Origin: Andrena cerasifolii
Lineage: Eukaryota > Arthropoda > Insecta > Hymenoptera > Andrenidae
Length of the DNA: 64,000 nt
Reading direction: 5' to 3'
Assembly (NCBI RefSeq): GCF_050908995.1
Contig: NC_135124.1
Location: forward strand, 9,610,001-9,674,000
A program made the translations under genes and the position numbers. The notes under the pieces are model-generated. The model did no database searches and had not been told where the DNA came from. It worked only from the letters and a program-made list of their open reading frames with translations. This document shows, piece by piece, positions 23,550 to 36,500 of this stretch (its first letter is position 1; each line of letters starts with the position of its first letter).

Positions 23550-24000
23550 ACGTGGACACACCCGAGCCGGACGAGAAGTCCTTGATAACGTACATCTCTT
23601 CGCTCTACGACGTGTTCCCGGAGCCGCCCGCCATCCATCCGCTCTACGACGCAGAGGCGCAGAGGCGCTCCGCCGAGTACAGGGAGCTGGCTAGTTCCCT
23701 CCACCTGTGGATCCGCGAGAAGATGAGCCTGATGCAGGAGCGCGCTTTCCCGCCGACCCTCATCGAGATGAAGAAGCTGGCGGCTGACAGCGCGAAGTTT
23801 AAGAACGAGGAGGTGCCGCCCAGGTACAGGGACAAGCAGAGGCTCTCCTACATATTCAGGGACCTGCAGAAGTACTTCGAGGCGGTCGGCGAGGTGGACA
23901 TGGAGCCCGAGTTACACATCGAAGTGATCGAGAAGAACTGGAACCGCTTGATGATGCTGCACCAGGAGAGAGAGCAGGCGATCATCGACGAGATAAAACG
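23550..24000 (+). CDS. shot: shot coding exon 7 (end of CH2, start of plakin domain)
   Basis: Opens DVDTPEPDEKSLITYISSLY, the invariant last helix of CH2, then FPEPPAIHP and the first helices of the plakin domain. It ends IDEIKR across a phase-2 junction (ACG|GTAAGA). 451 nt, phase 1 in. The plakin domain in this family binds membrane-associated partners. Confidence 0.97.
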
Positions 24001-24090
24001 GTAAGAAACGCGACGGGGCCCGTCAAGCCTATTCGCTCCGGGCTCGATTTTTTTTCCCCCCCACTGTTGAGTTTTTCCTTCGTTGCACAG

Positions 24091-24348
24091 ACTCGAACGA
24101 CTCCAACGACTGGCCGAGAAAGTTCACAGAGAGATGAAGACCACCGACAATCGACTGGAGGAGCTTGAGAGACGCGTAGAGGACGAGGCTCGACGCCTCG
24201 ATCGGCTTCATCCTCTCGAGGCCAAGCACGCCGTGGACCTTCTCGAGCAGGATATACGAAACACCGAGATACAGATTCAGAATATATTCACCGACGTGCA
24301 CACTCTCACCGAGGGCAGATACAGTCAGGCGGCGGAACTTCATAAAAG
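24091..24348 (+). CDS. shot: shot coding exon 8 (plakin domain, spectrin-like repeat)
   Basis: Encodes LERLQRLAEKVHREMK and continues through a Glu/Arg-rich heptad helix to ELHKR, matching the helical repeats at the start of the spectraplakin plakin domain. Phase 2 in and out. The upstream 90-nt intron begins with an immediate in-frame TAA, so splicing is obligatory. Donor AAAAG|GTAGTC. Confidence 0.95.
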
Positions 24349-24462
24349 GTAGTCTGGATTTAGGTTGTCCGCGTGATTGTACTCGCTCTGAACGTTAGGA
24401 TTTGTCAGAGAGGCTTTTCTTTCTTCTACGCGTGTTTTTAAGTCATGGTTTTTGTGGCACAG

Positions 24463-25036
24463 AGTTCAGAAGCTACATCAACGATGGGTCGCCCTGCGAT
24501 CTCTTCTCCACAAGCGTTTGGTGCAGCCCTTATCAGCCGTGTCCTTCCCGGTGGAGGAGCGCGTCGTCACGAAACACCGCACTACCGTCCACGAAACTCG
24601 ATTAGTAGACACCAACCCCCATTTCCGTGCCTTGCACGATTGCATCGACTGGTGCAAGGCTAAGATCAAGCAGCTGCAAGAGGCCGATTACGGCTCCGAC
24701 TTGCCCAGCGTTCAGAACGAGCTGGACGTTCACCAAAGGGAGCACAAGAACATCGAACAGTTCCATCCAAAAGTGGACAGATGCATGCAGTCCAAGAGCC
24801 ACTTCCACGGGGAGGAGCTGACCCTGTACAGTCAACACCTCTCCGTTCTTCAGAAACTTTATACCGAGTTACTATCGGCCTCTAACAAGAGGCTATCCGA
24901 TCTGGACACGTTACACGACTTCATACAATCCGCGACCGGAGAGCTGGTCTGGTTGAGCTCCAAGGAGGAGACGGAAGTGACTCGTGACTGGAGCGACAAG
25001 AATTTGAACGTGCAGAGCATCGAGCAATATTACGAG
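24463..25036 (+). CDS. shot: shot coding exon 9 (plakin domain)
   Basis: Starts VQKLHQRWVALRSLLHKRLV and carries DTNPHFRALHDCIDWCKAKI and DYGSDLPSV, all strongly characteristic of the Shot plakin domain. It ends QSIEQYYE at GAG|GTATTT in phase 0. Acceptor TTTGTGGCACAG. The helical spectrin-like repeats here form the rigid plakin stalk. Confidence 0.96.
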
Positions 25037-25253
25037 GTATTTAGACTTGGTATCTTTGATTCTTCCATTTCCCTGTTCCCTGCAACTTATCTGTGGCCCG
25101 AGAATATTCGCTAACGCCTCTCCATTTTGTGCAAGCGTACCTATGGATCTGGAATCGAGGTAATGGATATGAATATGTTTTGTGCAACTGGGTGATGGAG
25201 TATTCTCCGAGCCCCCTACGAATCTTTAATCCCCAAAATTATCACGTTTACAG

Positions 25254-25724
25254 TCCCTCATGAGCGACCTAGAGAAGCGAGAGATTCAGTTCTCCGCGGT
25301 GCAAGACCGCGGCGAGGCTCTGGTTCTTCAGCATCACCCTGCTGCAAAGACGATCGAAGCGTACATGTCCGCCATGCAGAGTCAGTGGGCATGGCTCCTT
25401 CAGTTGACCCTCTGTTTAGAGGTGCACCTTAAGCACGCCGCTCAGAGCCAGCAGTTCTTCCGCGAGATCCAGCAGGCGGAACAGTGGATCGCGAAGAGGG
25501 ACGAGACCCTCAACACCATCTACTCTCAGTCCGATTTCTCGTTGGACGAGGGCGAGCGTTTGCTGAAAGGCATGCAAGAGCTCCGCGAGGAGTTAAACAG
25601 TTACGGCGACCACGTGCAGAAATTGGTGGAGCAGGCGAAGGACGTGATTCCCATGAAGCAACGTCGACAGCCAGTCACTCGACCCATGCAGATCACTTGC
25701 GTCTGCAGTTACAAGCAAGTCAAC
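25254..25724 (+). CDS. shot: shot coding exon 10 (plakin domain up to the SH3 start)
   Basis: 157 codons in phase 0 at both ends. It starts SLMSDLEKREIQFSAVQDRG, contains QWAWLLQLTLCLEVHLKH, and ends RQPVTRPMQITCVCSYKQVN, which is the first beta strand of the SH3 domain embedded in a plakin spectrin repeat. The SH3 is therefore split by the next 77-nt intron. Confidence 0.96.
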
Positions 25725-25801
25725 GTAAGTCTGTGGGCGAGTCTTTCGTCATTCGTTCGTTAATAGCCCGTAGATTGAGCGGATAAATTGCCTCGTTTCA
25801 G

Positions 25802-27007
25802 ATGTCCATAGAGAGGGGAGAACAATGCACGCTGTACGATAACTCTGGAAGGATAAAATGGCGCGTGAAGAATCAGGAAGGCGTCGAATCCCCCGTTCCA
25901 GGCGTCTGCTTCGCCCTCCAGCAACCAGATAAGGATGCCCTTGACGCGGCTGAGAGATTGCGACGACAGTACGATCGAAGCGTCGCGCTCTGGCAACGGA
26001 AGCAGCTGCGGCTGAGGCAGAACATGATATTCGCGACCATCAAGGTGGTGAAGGGCTGGGACCTGCCGCAGTTCTTGGCGATGGGTCAGGACCAGCGAAC
26101 CGCCATCAGGAAAGCGTTGAACGAGGACGCTGAGAAACTGCTGTCGGAAGGAGACCCGGCTGACCCACAGCTGAGACGGTTGAAGCGAGAGATGGCCGAG
26201 GTGAACAAGCTGTTCGACGAACTGGAGAAGAGGGCCAGAGCGGAGGAGGAGTCGAAGAACGCGGGACGTATTTTCAACGATCAGGTTTCAGCGCTTCAAC
26301 AGGCACTCGACGAGGCTGAAAGAGTTCTGAACACTCGCATAGCTGCGCCGTTGCCCAGAGACCTGGACAGTTTAGAGCACTTGGTCCTGCAGCACAAGGA
26401 CTACGAGCAAAGCCTTCGTCGCTTGACACCTGACCTCGACAGGGTTCAGCAGACCTTCCGTGGCATCACCTTGAAGACACCAGCGATGAGGAACAAGCTG
26501 GACGCCGTTACTTCCAAGTGGAATCACATCTGGAACGTGAGCAACCTTTACATCGAGCGACTCAAGTGCGTCGAGATCCTCCTTTCTAGTCTCGAGGAGA
26601 ACACGACCGTGATCTCCGAGTTCGAAGTGAAGCTAGCCTCCTTCGACGAGTTGCCATCCGACTTGAAGGGCCTGCAGAACGTCCTGGAAGACCTGAGGAT
26701 CCTGCAGAACACCATCACTCAAGAGCAGAGCGCGATGGATCAACTGAACGAGGACGCGCACAACACCAGGCGTCTCGTCGAAAAGTCAAGACCTAGCCAT
26801 CACGGTCCGCACACGGACATGGACAGACTGGATTCTGAAGTGAACCGCCTGAACGCCAGGTGGACGAACGTCTGCGGCCAATTGGTGGACAGAGTTTGCA
26901 GCGCCGAAGCGGCCTACAGTTTGGCTCAGCAACTGGAGCACGCCTACCGGAACGAGGTCGATTTCGTCGACGACTCGTACGCCAAGCTGGAGCTGGAGAA
27001 CGCGAAG
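25802..27007 (+). CDS. shot: shot coding exon 11 (SH3 remainder and plakin repeats)
   Basis: 402 codons, phase 0 to 0. MSIERGEQCTLYDNSGRIKW continues the SH3 (LYDN and KWRV strands; the usual ALYDY is absent, as in other plakin SH3s). RQNMIFATIKVVKGWDLPQF and DLDSLEHLVLQHKDYE mark the following helices. The ATG at 25802 is an internal Met, not a start. The next intron (81 nt) is a multiple of three and stop-free, so the frame stays open through it; PVCPQ-like acceptor sequence CCTCAG at 27083-27088 supports splicing. Confidence 0.95.
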
Positions 27008-27088
27008 GTAACTCGCGTGGATTCCGGTACATCGTCCACCAGCTTCTCCCTTGATACTTATTGTCTCTCATTCACCGTTTGCCCTCAG

Positions 27089-27172
27089 AATCTATTGAAC
27101 AGAGTGGTGGAACGAGCCCCGGCGATCGAGGCGGTAAATGTGACCGGTGGTCGGTTGATTCGCGAAGGAAAG
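27089..27172 (+). CDS. shot: shot coding exon 12 (plakin domain, 28 codons)
   Basis: Encodes NLLNRVVERAPAIEAVNVTG and ends GGRLIREGK at AAG|GTAAGA, phase 0 to 0. The NVTGGRLIREGK segment matches the spectrin-type linker found in Shot just before its rod or plakin repeats. Confidence 0.9.
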
Positions 27173-28424
27173 GTAAGATGAGACGCGACACGCTCGCGAC
27201 TGGGTTACTCGCAAGCCATTTTAGGTAGGCTTAGTTAGCCTATTAGGTAGCCTTAGGTAGCCTTTAGCTTACGGTATGAACGCTTGCGTGAATGGGATAC
27301 TGCGTGACTTCTTTATACGTACAACAGTCCCCCCTGATATGTCGCGCGGTTTCTTTCCCGTGTCGCGGTACATTGTCGCGCGTTCTCCTTCTCGTCTGTC
27401 TTCCCCATTGCCCGACGAGGTTCTCTCCGCCTCGACGCTAGATTCCCGTCTAGTTCTGCTGCTAAGTGAAGCTGTCCCCGTCGTGGTCGCCGTGGATCGT
27501 CGCCTGTAGTTGTCATCGGGCGCAATCACGCTAGGAAAAGTGCTACTGTTGCGTCACTGTCACCACCGCCACCGCTATCGTCACGTCGGACCTCTACTCT
27601 TCGCAGCCAACCATCGACCCCTCTTTCAACGGGTTTTGCCAGGGGCTTCTCGACGATCGACGGTCGTCCTGTCACCGGCGAGCAACGTACTCTAGATCTG
27701 TCGAGTTTCTTCAATTGTTTCCAGGGATCAAGGATCGGTGCATCGCTATGTACATTCTCGCTTACGCGTTCACCAAATCTCCGCTTCTGACATCCTGGTA
27801 CACCGTAGCTGCTGTACATGCGGGCGAAGTAGGCTTGTCCCCGAGGCTAACGCTTGCAATAGAAAGGCTGCTGGCGGCTTCTCTCATTCGTTCACATTCG
27901 TGTTGATTCGAGCGATCGGTGCAGAGTCGAGGGCATTTAATACGCTACTTTTGCTTGGAACACCTGACTATTCTACACGATAATCGCTTCTAATTACACC
28001 TTTCGTGTTACCTCTAACTTTGCGCACCCGCCCTAAACGAATATCCCTGAGGCACGGTTAACCGATCGCTCGTGGTAAACGCGAGGCGTCGTAACACTAT
28101 GTACAGGGTGGTTCTGGAAACTGCGATGCACTGAGGCCAAGCGAAGCTTCCCTGAGCGAAGCTAGAAGAAGCGAAGTCGAAGGAAGACGAATCCTTTCCT
28201 TCACTTCTTCTATCTTCACCCAGAAGAGACCCGTAGCCCATCGCAGTGGGCATCGTCTGGGCTTGTGTTTGCGCAATACTGCCAGGAGAAAGCCGCTTGA
28301 GAAATCGCTAAAATTACAGCAGGGGTACTAGGGACGCTAAAGGGGATAGAAAAGGGGTAGCTACGCACAGGCGAGATCTAATACTTTATCCGCTAACCGT
28401 AACGGGCTAACCGAACTACCCTAG
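27173..28424. other. shot intron 12 (1.25 kb)
   Basis: A tandem TTAGGTAGCC-like motif lies at 27222-27262. GTACAGGGTGGTTCTGGAAA at about 28103-28122 looks like one end of a mariner-type MITE, but no partner end is visible. No exon recognised. Confidence 0.55.
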
Positions 28425-28646
28425 ATCTACGGACAAAGGCTTCGAGCGTTCAAGGAACAGTTGGAAGATATCTGTCCGTCTATGGACGCCACGGTGAAGA
28501 AGCCCCGAAGAGAGTTCACCTCGACGGTGGACGACGTGGCGCGTGACCTGGACAACCTCAACAGGAAGTACACCAATCTAGTGAGCGTTCTTCAGGAACG
28601 AGTCAGGCAGCTGGCGTCGTTGCACCCCGAAGACACGTCTCTGCAG
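28425..28646 (+). CDS. shot: shot coding exon 13 (end of plakin domain)
   Basis: 74 codons, phase 0 to 0, starting IYGQRLRAFKEQLEDICPSM and ending HPEDTSLQ at CAG|GTGAGT. Because it ends in phase 0, it can join either the plakin-repeat cassette (30339) or the spectrin rod (42815, QAVEEKYKL). This makes it the branch point between long and short isoforms. Confidence 0.92.
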
Positions 28647-30338
28647 GTGAGTCTTTCCTCCGTTACTAAGATTCGCATTAATTCTGCGCGACTCTTTTAC
28701 CTCGCGCGCTAAGTCGGTCATAAAGGAGCAGGACAGAAGAAGCTTGGACAACGTTTCTCCTCGATCTATCATACTTTATTACACAGATTGCAATCTCTGC
28801 ACGCTGGCCCACCACGACTCGGGAACAACCCCTCCGCTACCATAAAACTTTACTCGCTTCGCGTGAACGGCGCAGCAAATTAGCACCCACCCACGCGGTG
28901 CTCCGCGTAGTTCGCGTACTTATTCTGTTACGCGCGACCACGGGCGAGATTTTCATGGTTCCCGCGGGATCGATACGCCAGGCGTGTGCACCGTGGCTCG
29001 ATAGGTGCGAACGAGCGACGGCGCAGAGCAGCAGCCCGCACAGCTGGCGCTGACCAGCGTTTTCGCTGGCCTACCGTGGTGCACCGCCGACGCGTCCAGA
29101 GGTCCCGGCTAGAGTGGCAGCTCGTATCCGTTTATTACGCCGTTCTTCCGCTTGCAATATGCGCGTGGACGCCGGCCTTGGGCCCACTAAGAAACCTTTC
29201 ACGCCCAACGTCAGGATCGTTCGAAAGGTACGGGTTGCTCACGAAGAAACTAAAACCATCGCGTGCCTCCTCGCATCGGGTGGGGATGGTGTCAGAGGCT
29301 GTTCTCCGAGATTACAGCAAAGTATTCCTCGCTGTCACGTGCACGTTTGGTCGAACCACGTGTCAGCCGCGCAGTTAGTCATCGATTACGTTATCCTCCA
29401 ATTTTACGTTGGCTCCGAGGTGGACGATATGGTGGGGAGCGGCTACCAAGACCGGTTGACGCGCGGATCGAAGTTCAGAACCGATCGATCCGGCGCGTCT
29501 AGACCAGTGATAAGAGATGCGGGCCATCGTGGAATAACGCTACCGTACGCGCTTCGCACGCCGGTAAAGAGCGCCCGGTCGATCGGCTAAAAAAAGAATC
29601 TGGCTTTTCCGCCACGCGGCCGATTCGCTCGTTGAGTTTACTAGTTGGCAGGCCGGCCAACTCGAGGTTGGTCAGTCGTTGGGAGTTGCTGGCGGTGGAT
29701 CGATCGTAGCAGCGATCGCGAGCATGTTCGCCGTGAGACATTTCATTGACAGTGACACGCTGATTCCACGCCCGCTACCGACTACGCTGGAGCTGGTGAC
29801 ATAAGACTGTGTTGAAACTGGACGTTTCCATCGAGACTTGTGCGTGTCGCGGCTATTAATACGTCGCGGTGATCCACAGTCATCCAGAGATAGAGGGAGG
29901 GAGAGAGAGAGGGGATAGAGTGTTTTGTTGACGCGATGACGCTAGATAGGAGAATTGTCAACGCGGTAATTCTTTAATTTCATATATTCCTCGTCGAAGG
30001 CTGACCGCCCCGAGGCGACTTGTTTTCACCGCGGCTTACGCGTATCGAAAGGTATTTGCTCCGTATATGGGATGCTGAGCGACCTGCATTCCTCGAGTCG
30101 CGAATCACCTGTGCGCTCCGTCGAGGATTGTCGCTTCTGACAGTGATCTCGCGAAAACGTTGCCCGTCGTCCTGACGATAGCCTGTTTCGCGGTGTCGTT
30201 TTAATGGGCACTTTGAGGATTATTCAGCGGCGTGCTCATTTTCTATTTTAAAGCTCGGATTGGTACACAGCGGCCGGCGTATTTAAGTAGGAAGTCTGAA
30301 ACGCTGACCAAACGTGTGGGTTTCTGTTAAAATTTCAG
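28647..30338. other. shot intron 13 (1.7 kb)
   Basis: CpG-rich in parts; GA run at about 29888-29913. No exon or element recognised. Confidence 0.6.
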
Positions 30339-30454
30339 CGCGCCCTTCAGGAGCAGAGGCCGCTCAGGACGTTCCGCACAGAGTTCAACATCTACGAGAG
30401 CAGCAGCAGCGAGGAACGTTACACTTCCACCACCACCCACTACACACAATCGCA
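30339..30454 (+). CDS. shot: shot coding exon 14 (entry exon of plakin-repeat cassette)
   Basis: Encodes RALQEQRPLRTFRTEFNIYE followed by a Ser/Glu/Thr-rich stretch ending THYTQSQ. Acceptor AAAATTTCAG; donor CGCA|GTAAGT in phase 2. It starts in phase 0 after exon 13 and feeds the giant exon, so together they form a 9,795-nt in-frame cassette. Confidence 0.85.
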
Positions 30455-30535
30455 GTAAGTAAAGCTGGCAAAGATACGGCGATTCTACGAATCATCGCTT
30501 CGTCTTATCATTCATTCTGTTGCTTCCCTCGACAG

Positions 30536-33500
30536 GTACAGCCTAGAGCGCCATGAGAAGACAGAGCGTACCGAGAGGACCGAGACGATCCTGTCTAGCG
30601 ACAGGACGCGTCGCTCCGGCTCTAGGGAGAGCGCCCACCTCGGCCAGGACGCGGTCACCGCCGCGGCCATCCACCCCGAGAGGGAGGACTCGGTCGAGCG
30701 GGAGAAGAGGGAGCGCGCGGATGAGAGGGACGCGGCGTCCTGGTCGAGGGTGAGCAGCGGAAGCGGTGGCAGCGTTCACTTTAGCGAGATTAGGAGCGTT
30801 AAGAGGGTAGAGCGGTTGGAGGAGGGTATAGGTACGGAGGACGTGATCGAGGTTAAGGGTATCGTTGATCCACGGACCGGGAACGTGTTGACGGTGGGCG
30901 AGGCGATCAGCCTTAGAATCTTGGACGTTAGGAGGGGTAGGATAGTGTGCTCGAGGGACGGCAGGCGAACCGTGACGATCGAGGAGGCGGCCCGCGAGAA
31001 GATGATCGACGCGCGTCTCGCGGATTGTCTGCTGGGTCCGTGCGGCTTCGACGAGGAGGGACGGCCGGTGTCTCTGCTCGAGGCGATCCAGCGGGAGCTG
31101 TGCGACGCGGAGAAGGCCGACGGGCCCGGGGACAGAGCGAAGGTAACTTACAGTGGGGCCACGGCCGTCGGCGTGGGAGCGGTTAGCGTAGCCGATGCGA
31201 TAGAGGAGGGCGTAGGCGAGAGGCATGCTACCGCGATGGACCCGCGCACGGGCGACCTCGTTACGGAGGAGGGCGAGAGGCTGTCGGTAGAGGAGGCTCA
31301 CGCGAGGGGTTACCTGGCCAAGCTGGACGTGACCGTGACGGTGAAGAGGAACGCGTTGCCGCTCACCGACGCGATAGCGCAGGGTCTGGTGGATGACACG
31401 CTCGGCCGTGTCCTCGACCGTGTAACGGGCGAGACTTACGCCCTCGACGAGGCTGTGGATAAGGGGATTCTAGATCCCACCGCGAGAGAGATCGTGGACG
31501 CCAGGAACGACACCAAGGTGACGCTCATGGAGGCCATGAAGCAAGGAATCGTCAACCGGAAGACAGGGAAGTACATGCACGGCCTGACGATGGAAAAGCT
31601 GTCGTTGAAGGAGGCCCGTCGAAGGCGACTGATCGTCAAACCCATGACCCTTAAGGACTGTCGCGACTCGGAGATCATCGACGAGAGTGGGAGGATCACG
31701 AGCCCGGCGCATAGGACGAAGTTGACCGTCACGGAGGCAATCGAGAGGGGCGTTCTTGACGCGGACAGGTTGAGCTCGATCTTTGACGCGAGAACCGGGG
31801 AAACTGTTACGCTCTTCGAGGCATTGAACCGTGGTCTGATTAATCCTAACAACGCCACGTATAGGGACACGAATTCTGCGGAGGAGATGGCTATTTCAGA
31901 GGCTGTTGAGAAAGGCCTCGTCACTTCGCTCGCTCAGAAGACTATCTTCGACGTAGATGGATTCAGGGATCCATTGACCGGGGAGTACGTCAGCCTGAAC
32001 GCTGCGCTGCTCAAAGGTCTGATCAGCTCCAAGTCTGGGGGTAGTTACATCGTCGATCCAAACACTGGGGAGACCGTTTCTCTCGCTGATGCTGAAGAAC
32101 GAGCCTGCGTTCGACCAGAGGTTTCGGAAATGCTCAATCGAGGAATCGGGATTGTCGAAGAGGGCAAGGAGATCACGCTTCTAGAAGCCGTTTTCTCGGA
32201 TCTTCTCGACCCTAAGACCGGCCTGCTGCTGGATCCAAGGACTAAGAAGCCAGTGGCCCTTGAAAACGCGATAAAGAGGGGACTCATCACTCCTGATGGC
32301 GCAGCCTTGCTCACTGGATTGTTGAACGTCACTGTCACCACGCAGACTGTGACAAAAGTTAAGGAAACTCGTCAACGAGAAGCTGAGGGTATGTTTGACA
32401 AGAGACAAACAGAGCAGAAACGAGGTCCCTCTGTGGATAGATCGATGGATCTCGATGCTTCCCTCGAATCTTCCCTGAGCGATAGTGTGCCCAGAGCAAT
32501 TGGCACCACTACGACCATTATCGCTAAGGATCTGGTAGTCACCTCCTCGGAAACTGTAGTCAAAAGTAATTCAGTAACCCGAACAACGGATAGAGTATCC
32601 CCAGAAGACGATAGAAACGTTGTAAAGCTATCCTGGTCCGGTCGACGGAAGGATCCAGATCTAGATCAAGACACAAGCAGCATCGTCGACTTTACGTCTG
32701 ACAGAGTATCCAAGAAGGAAAATCTTTCAACAGAGAGGCGGGTGTTCGAGCTACCCACCGATGGATGGTCATTATCCGAGGCGATCGATCGAAAGTTCTT
32801 CGACCCCACCACGGGTCTCTTCATAATCCCTGGGACGGACAGACTGGTCTCATTCGAGGAGTGCGTAAAGCTCCGAATAATAGACCCCAATTCGAGCTTC
32901 GTTATCGACCCGCACAACGGCAGGAAAGTATCCCTGCTGCGCAGTCTGGAGAAGAACATCCTCGACTCAACTGGACACTATGCTCATCCAGACAAAATAA
33001 CGATGAAGGAGGCGATCAGCGAGGGTTTAATAATCCTCGAAGGCAGGCATCACGGGGGCGATAATTCTCAGCAGAGGCTACTACGAATCACCAAGGTATC
33101 GGGCGAGCCAGATAAGCTGGAGTTATCCAGGGTGGACGATCCATCTAAGCAACTAGAGATCAAAATTTCCGAGACTAGTCAGTCGATACCCGATCCTGTA
33201 CGGGTCTCCAGAGGCTTAATTTACGACCCAAGCACCGCTTTGGTCATATCGACCGAGACTGGTAAGTCTGCTGAGCTGATGTCAGCCCTCTCCGATGGCA
33301 CTTTGCCATCTGAGGTGGTGGTCGTTAAACATCCCATTACAGGGAAGGACGTAGGCATAGCGGAGGCTGTTCAACGCGGCATCATCGACTCTGAAACCGC
33401 TGAGTACAAGGTGGACGAGAATAGGAAGATATCGTTGCTGGACGCGGCAAAGTTCGGTATAGTAAGCGTAATTGGCTCGCCTCTGGTGCCTGTCACATCC

Positions 33501-36500
33501 TCCACGCCCACCACCGACACCGCAGCGTCCCATAAAATAGACGCAGCCCTCAGCAAGGAATCGTCGCCAGAACAGGAGGAGATCTCTGTAATGGGCAAGC
33601 CTTCAGCTTCTGCCTCTACCTCTGAACTGGACTCTGCCATCGGATCCACGTCCATAATGGATTCCGTGACCGACCTGTCGCCAACTGCAGCGACCAGCGA
33701 GGAGCACTCAGTGTCGAGGACGGAAGGGGAACCCGAACCAGAAGTGGACGCGAAATTCAAGACCAAAATCAGCTTCGAGCCTAAATGCAGAGTGATTGTC
33801 GAGAAAGCGGCTGTGTCGCAGGACTCTGATGTAGAAGCCAAGCCCATCGTGCTCCAGAAGATGAGGAAGAGGGTAGTGAAGGCGAAGGAGGCTCTAGAAA
33901 CTGGACTAATAGACGCAGAAACGACTGAGATCTTTAATAGTAAAATGACAGTGGAGGGTGGTAAGGCTGTTACGTTAGCAGAGGCGATTCGTAGCAAGAG
34001 GATAGACGCTGGGGCAGGGAAGATCGTCGATCCTCAGAGGGGAGACGTCCTCAGCATCGGCGAGGCAGTGGAACGTGGGATCTTGGACCCAGAGACTGCC
34101 GACGTTCTGGTACCCTTAGCAAAGAGTCTGTCGATCCCTGGCCTGTATAAACAGGGTCTGTTGGACCCTGAAGGGGGCAAGGTCGTTCACCCAGAAACTG
34201 GCGCGCACCTGACTCTCAGAGAAGCCATTCTATGCGAAATAGTCGACCCCCTTTCAAAGTTAACCTGCTCGAACGGTCACACGGAGACTCTTCGGAACGC
34301 GATCGAGAGAGATCTCGTCGATCCAGAAAGATCTCTGATAAAAACCACTGAGGGACATAGCGTCAATCTGGTGAAGGCCGTGGAGAGCAACGTGTTCGCA
34401 GAGTCGGATAAGGATCGGGAGCAAATACCACCAGCTGGAATGACTTTCACAGTCGCGCTCGAACGAGGTCTGATAGATGCTACCGGAAGAGAGATTCGCC
34501 ACCCGATCACGGAGGAACGACAGCTACTCGAGGATGCCATCAAGGGGGACTTCATAATGTCGTTACCTTGTGCTATAGCTTCTGACAGCATGGAGGTGAC
34601 CAAGGCGCTAGAAGATGGCCTAATCGACCGAGGAAAGGGTGTCTTCGTTCATCCTATGACTGGCACACCAGTGCCCATTCTAGAAGCTATCGAGTCTGGG
34701 TTACTAGTAGTGAAACCATCAGCTGCCAGTGCGTCAGTCACCGTCACCACCAGTGGCGTCACTGAAACGGTCACCTGCTATCACACAGTTACTACCAAGA
34801 CCGTAGCAATCATGCCAGGTTATGCCTTGGTAGGCCCTACTGAGGTAAGGAACATTGAGACTGGAGAGGTCATCAATATGGAGGAGGCTCGTTGCAGGGG
34901 AATCGTCCGAGACGAGTCAGAGACAAAAGAAGAGTTTACTACTAAGGACGTTAAAATGACTTTCGATGATGCTCTGCAGAAGGGCCTTCTCGATATCACT
35001 GCTGGAACTTACACCAACCCTACGACGGGTATAGCGATACCCATTCAGGAAGCCATTGAAAACGGGTTTCTGGATGTCTCCTCTGATCGTCCTGATTCGG
35101 GTAGTACCGCAGCCACTCAACGGCTCGAGGAAGTGTACGATGAAGAAACGGGCAGATTTTTGGATCCTGATACCAAGAAGTCTTATACTCTCACTGAGGC
35201 GATGGAAGTTGGATTAATCGACCCGAATACTGTGCTGTATGATACTAGGACCGCCGAGACAGTTACTACTAAGCAAGCTGTCGATAGAGGGATCATTGAT
35301 CCCGTTACAGGAAACACGAAGGGCGAGCAGGGGCGTGGAACGGTTTCCCTGAAGCAGGCAGCGAAATTGGGACTCCTGGCAGTGGTCGGAGCGCCTGTTC
35401 TTGCTGGGAAGGCAGTGTACGACGCTGTTGCTTCTGCGAGCAAGGATACAGGTAGACAGGTGCAGAGAGAGAAAACTGTGAAGGTCTCTCATGTGAGAGA
35501 AGAGCAGAAGATTTCGTCGATCAAGCAAGAGAAAGTATTAGAATTGGATAGTAGCTTTGTGGTCACCTCGATGGTACCGGGGAAACCAGTGGAGAGATTG
35601 ACAGATGAGGTCAAGAAGGAAATAGTGGAAGAATCTTTGAAGGTGCAGGAGGGAGTAGAAAAAGTGAAGGAGGCGTTAGAAGAAGCTTTGAAGCAGCCAG
35701 TTCAAAAAGTGAAACCTGAAGAGCCTTCTGAGACAAAGGTAGAAAAGGAGGAATTACCAGCGGGCAAGGTAGAGGAAGTACAGGGCCACAAGGCACCAGA
35801 AGGAGAGATGAAGGTGGAGATGAAGATTGAGGAAACGAAGGATCCTTCAACGTTAACAACTCAGACGCCGAAAGAAGATTCAATACTGGAGGTGAAAGTA
35901 GAAGAATCGAAGGAGGCTCCAAAAGAACCAACTCCGGCACCACAAGAGCCATCGAAATTGGAAAAAAAGGTGGAAGAACCAAAGGAACCACCAAAAGCAC
36001 CAACTCAGGCACCAGAACAACCATCGAAATTGGAAGAATCGAAGGAACTTCCAAAAATCTCAACTCAGGCACCAGTAGAACATTCAAAACTGAAGGTAGA
36101 AGAGGAAGAAACGAAGGAACCTTCAAAATCACCAACCCAGGCAGAGAAACTAGAAGAACCCTTCAAGGTCCAAGCCCACATAGAAGAAAAAGCACAGAAG
36201 CCATCAGAACTCGACGGAGACACTCGCACAGAAAGGGAGTCCTCAGAGGAATCCGAAGGATTGTCGCCAGACGAAGATCGCGAAAAGGAATCCGAGATCG
36301 AGCCTGAAGAACCATACAGAAAGTTCACGATCGAAGTGACACCCGACTTAACACCTCGCGACCTCGTTTGCCGTGGTGCATTCGACCTAGAAAAGGAGAA
36401 GTTCATGGATCCTGAAACAGGAGAAGTGGTGTCCTTCAACGACTTCGTCCTTGACCTCGGGATTTTCGACCGGGACGAGGTTCTAGTAAAAGATCTATCT

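Noticed and set aside
25802..25804. ATG at the first codon of exon 11 as a separate gene start
   Set aside because: Preceded by a CAG acceptor and continuous in phase with exon 10; it lies inside the SH3 domain.
28103..28122. GTACAGGGTGGTTCTGGAAA as one end of a MITE
   Set aside because: No matching inverted end found within the intron; one end alone is not enough.
35611..36135. Minus-strand frame rich in Leu, Pro and Val
   Set aside because: It is the reverse complement of the PEVK-like repeat; its composition follows from that.
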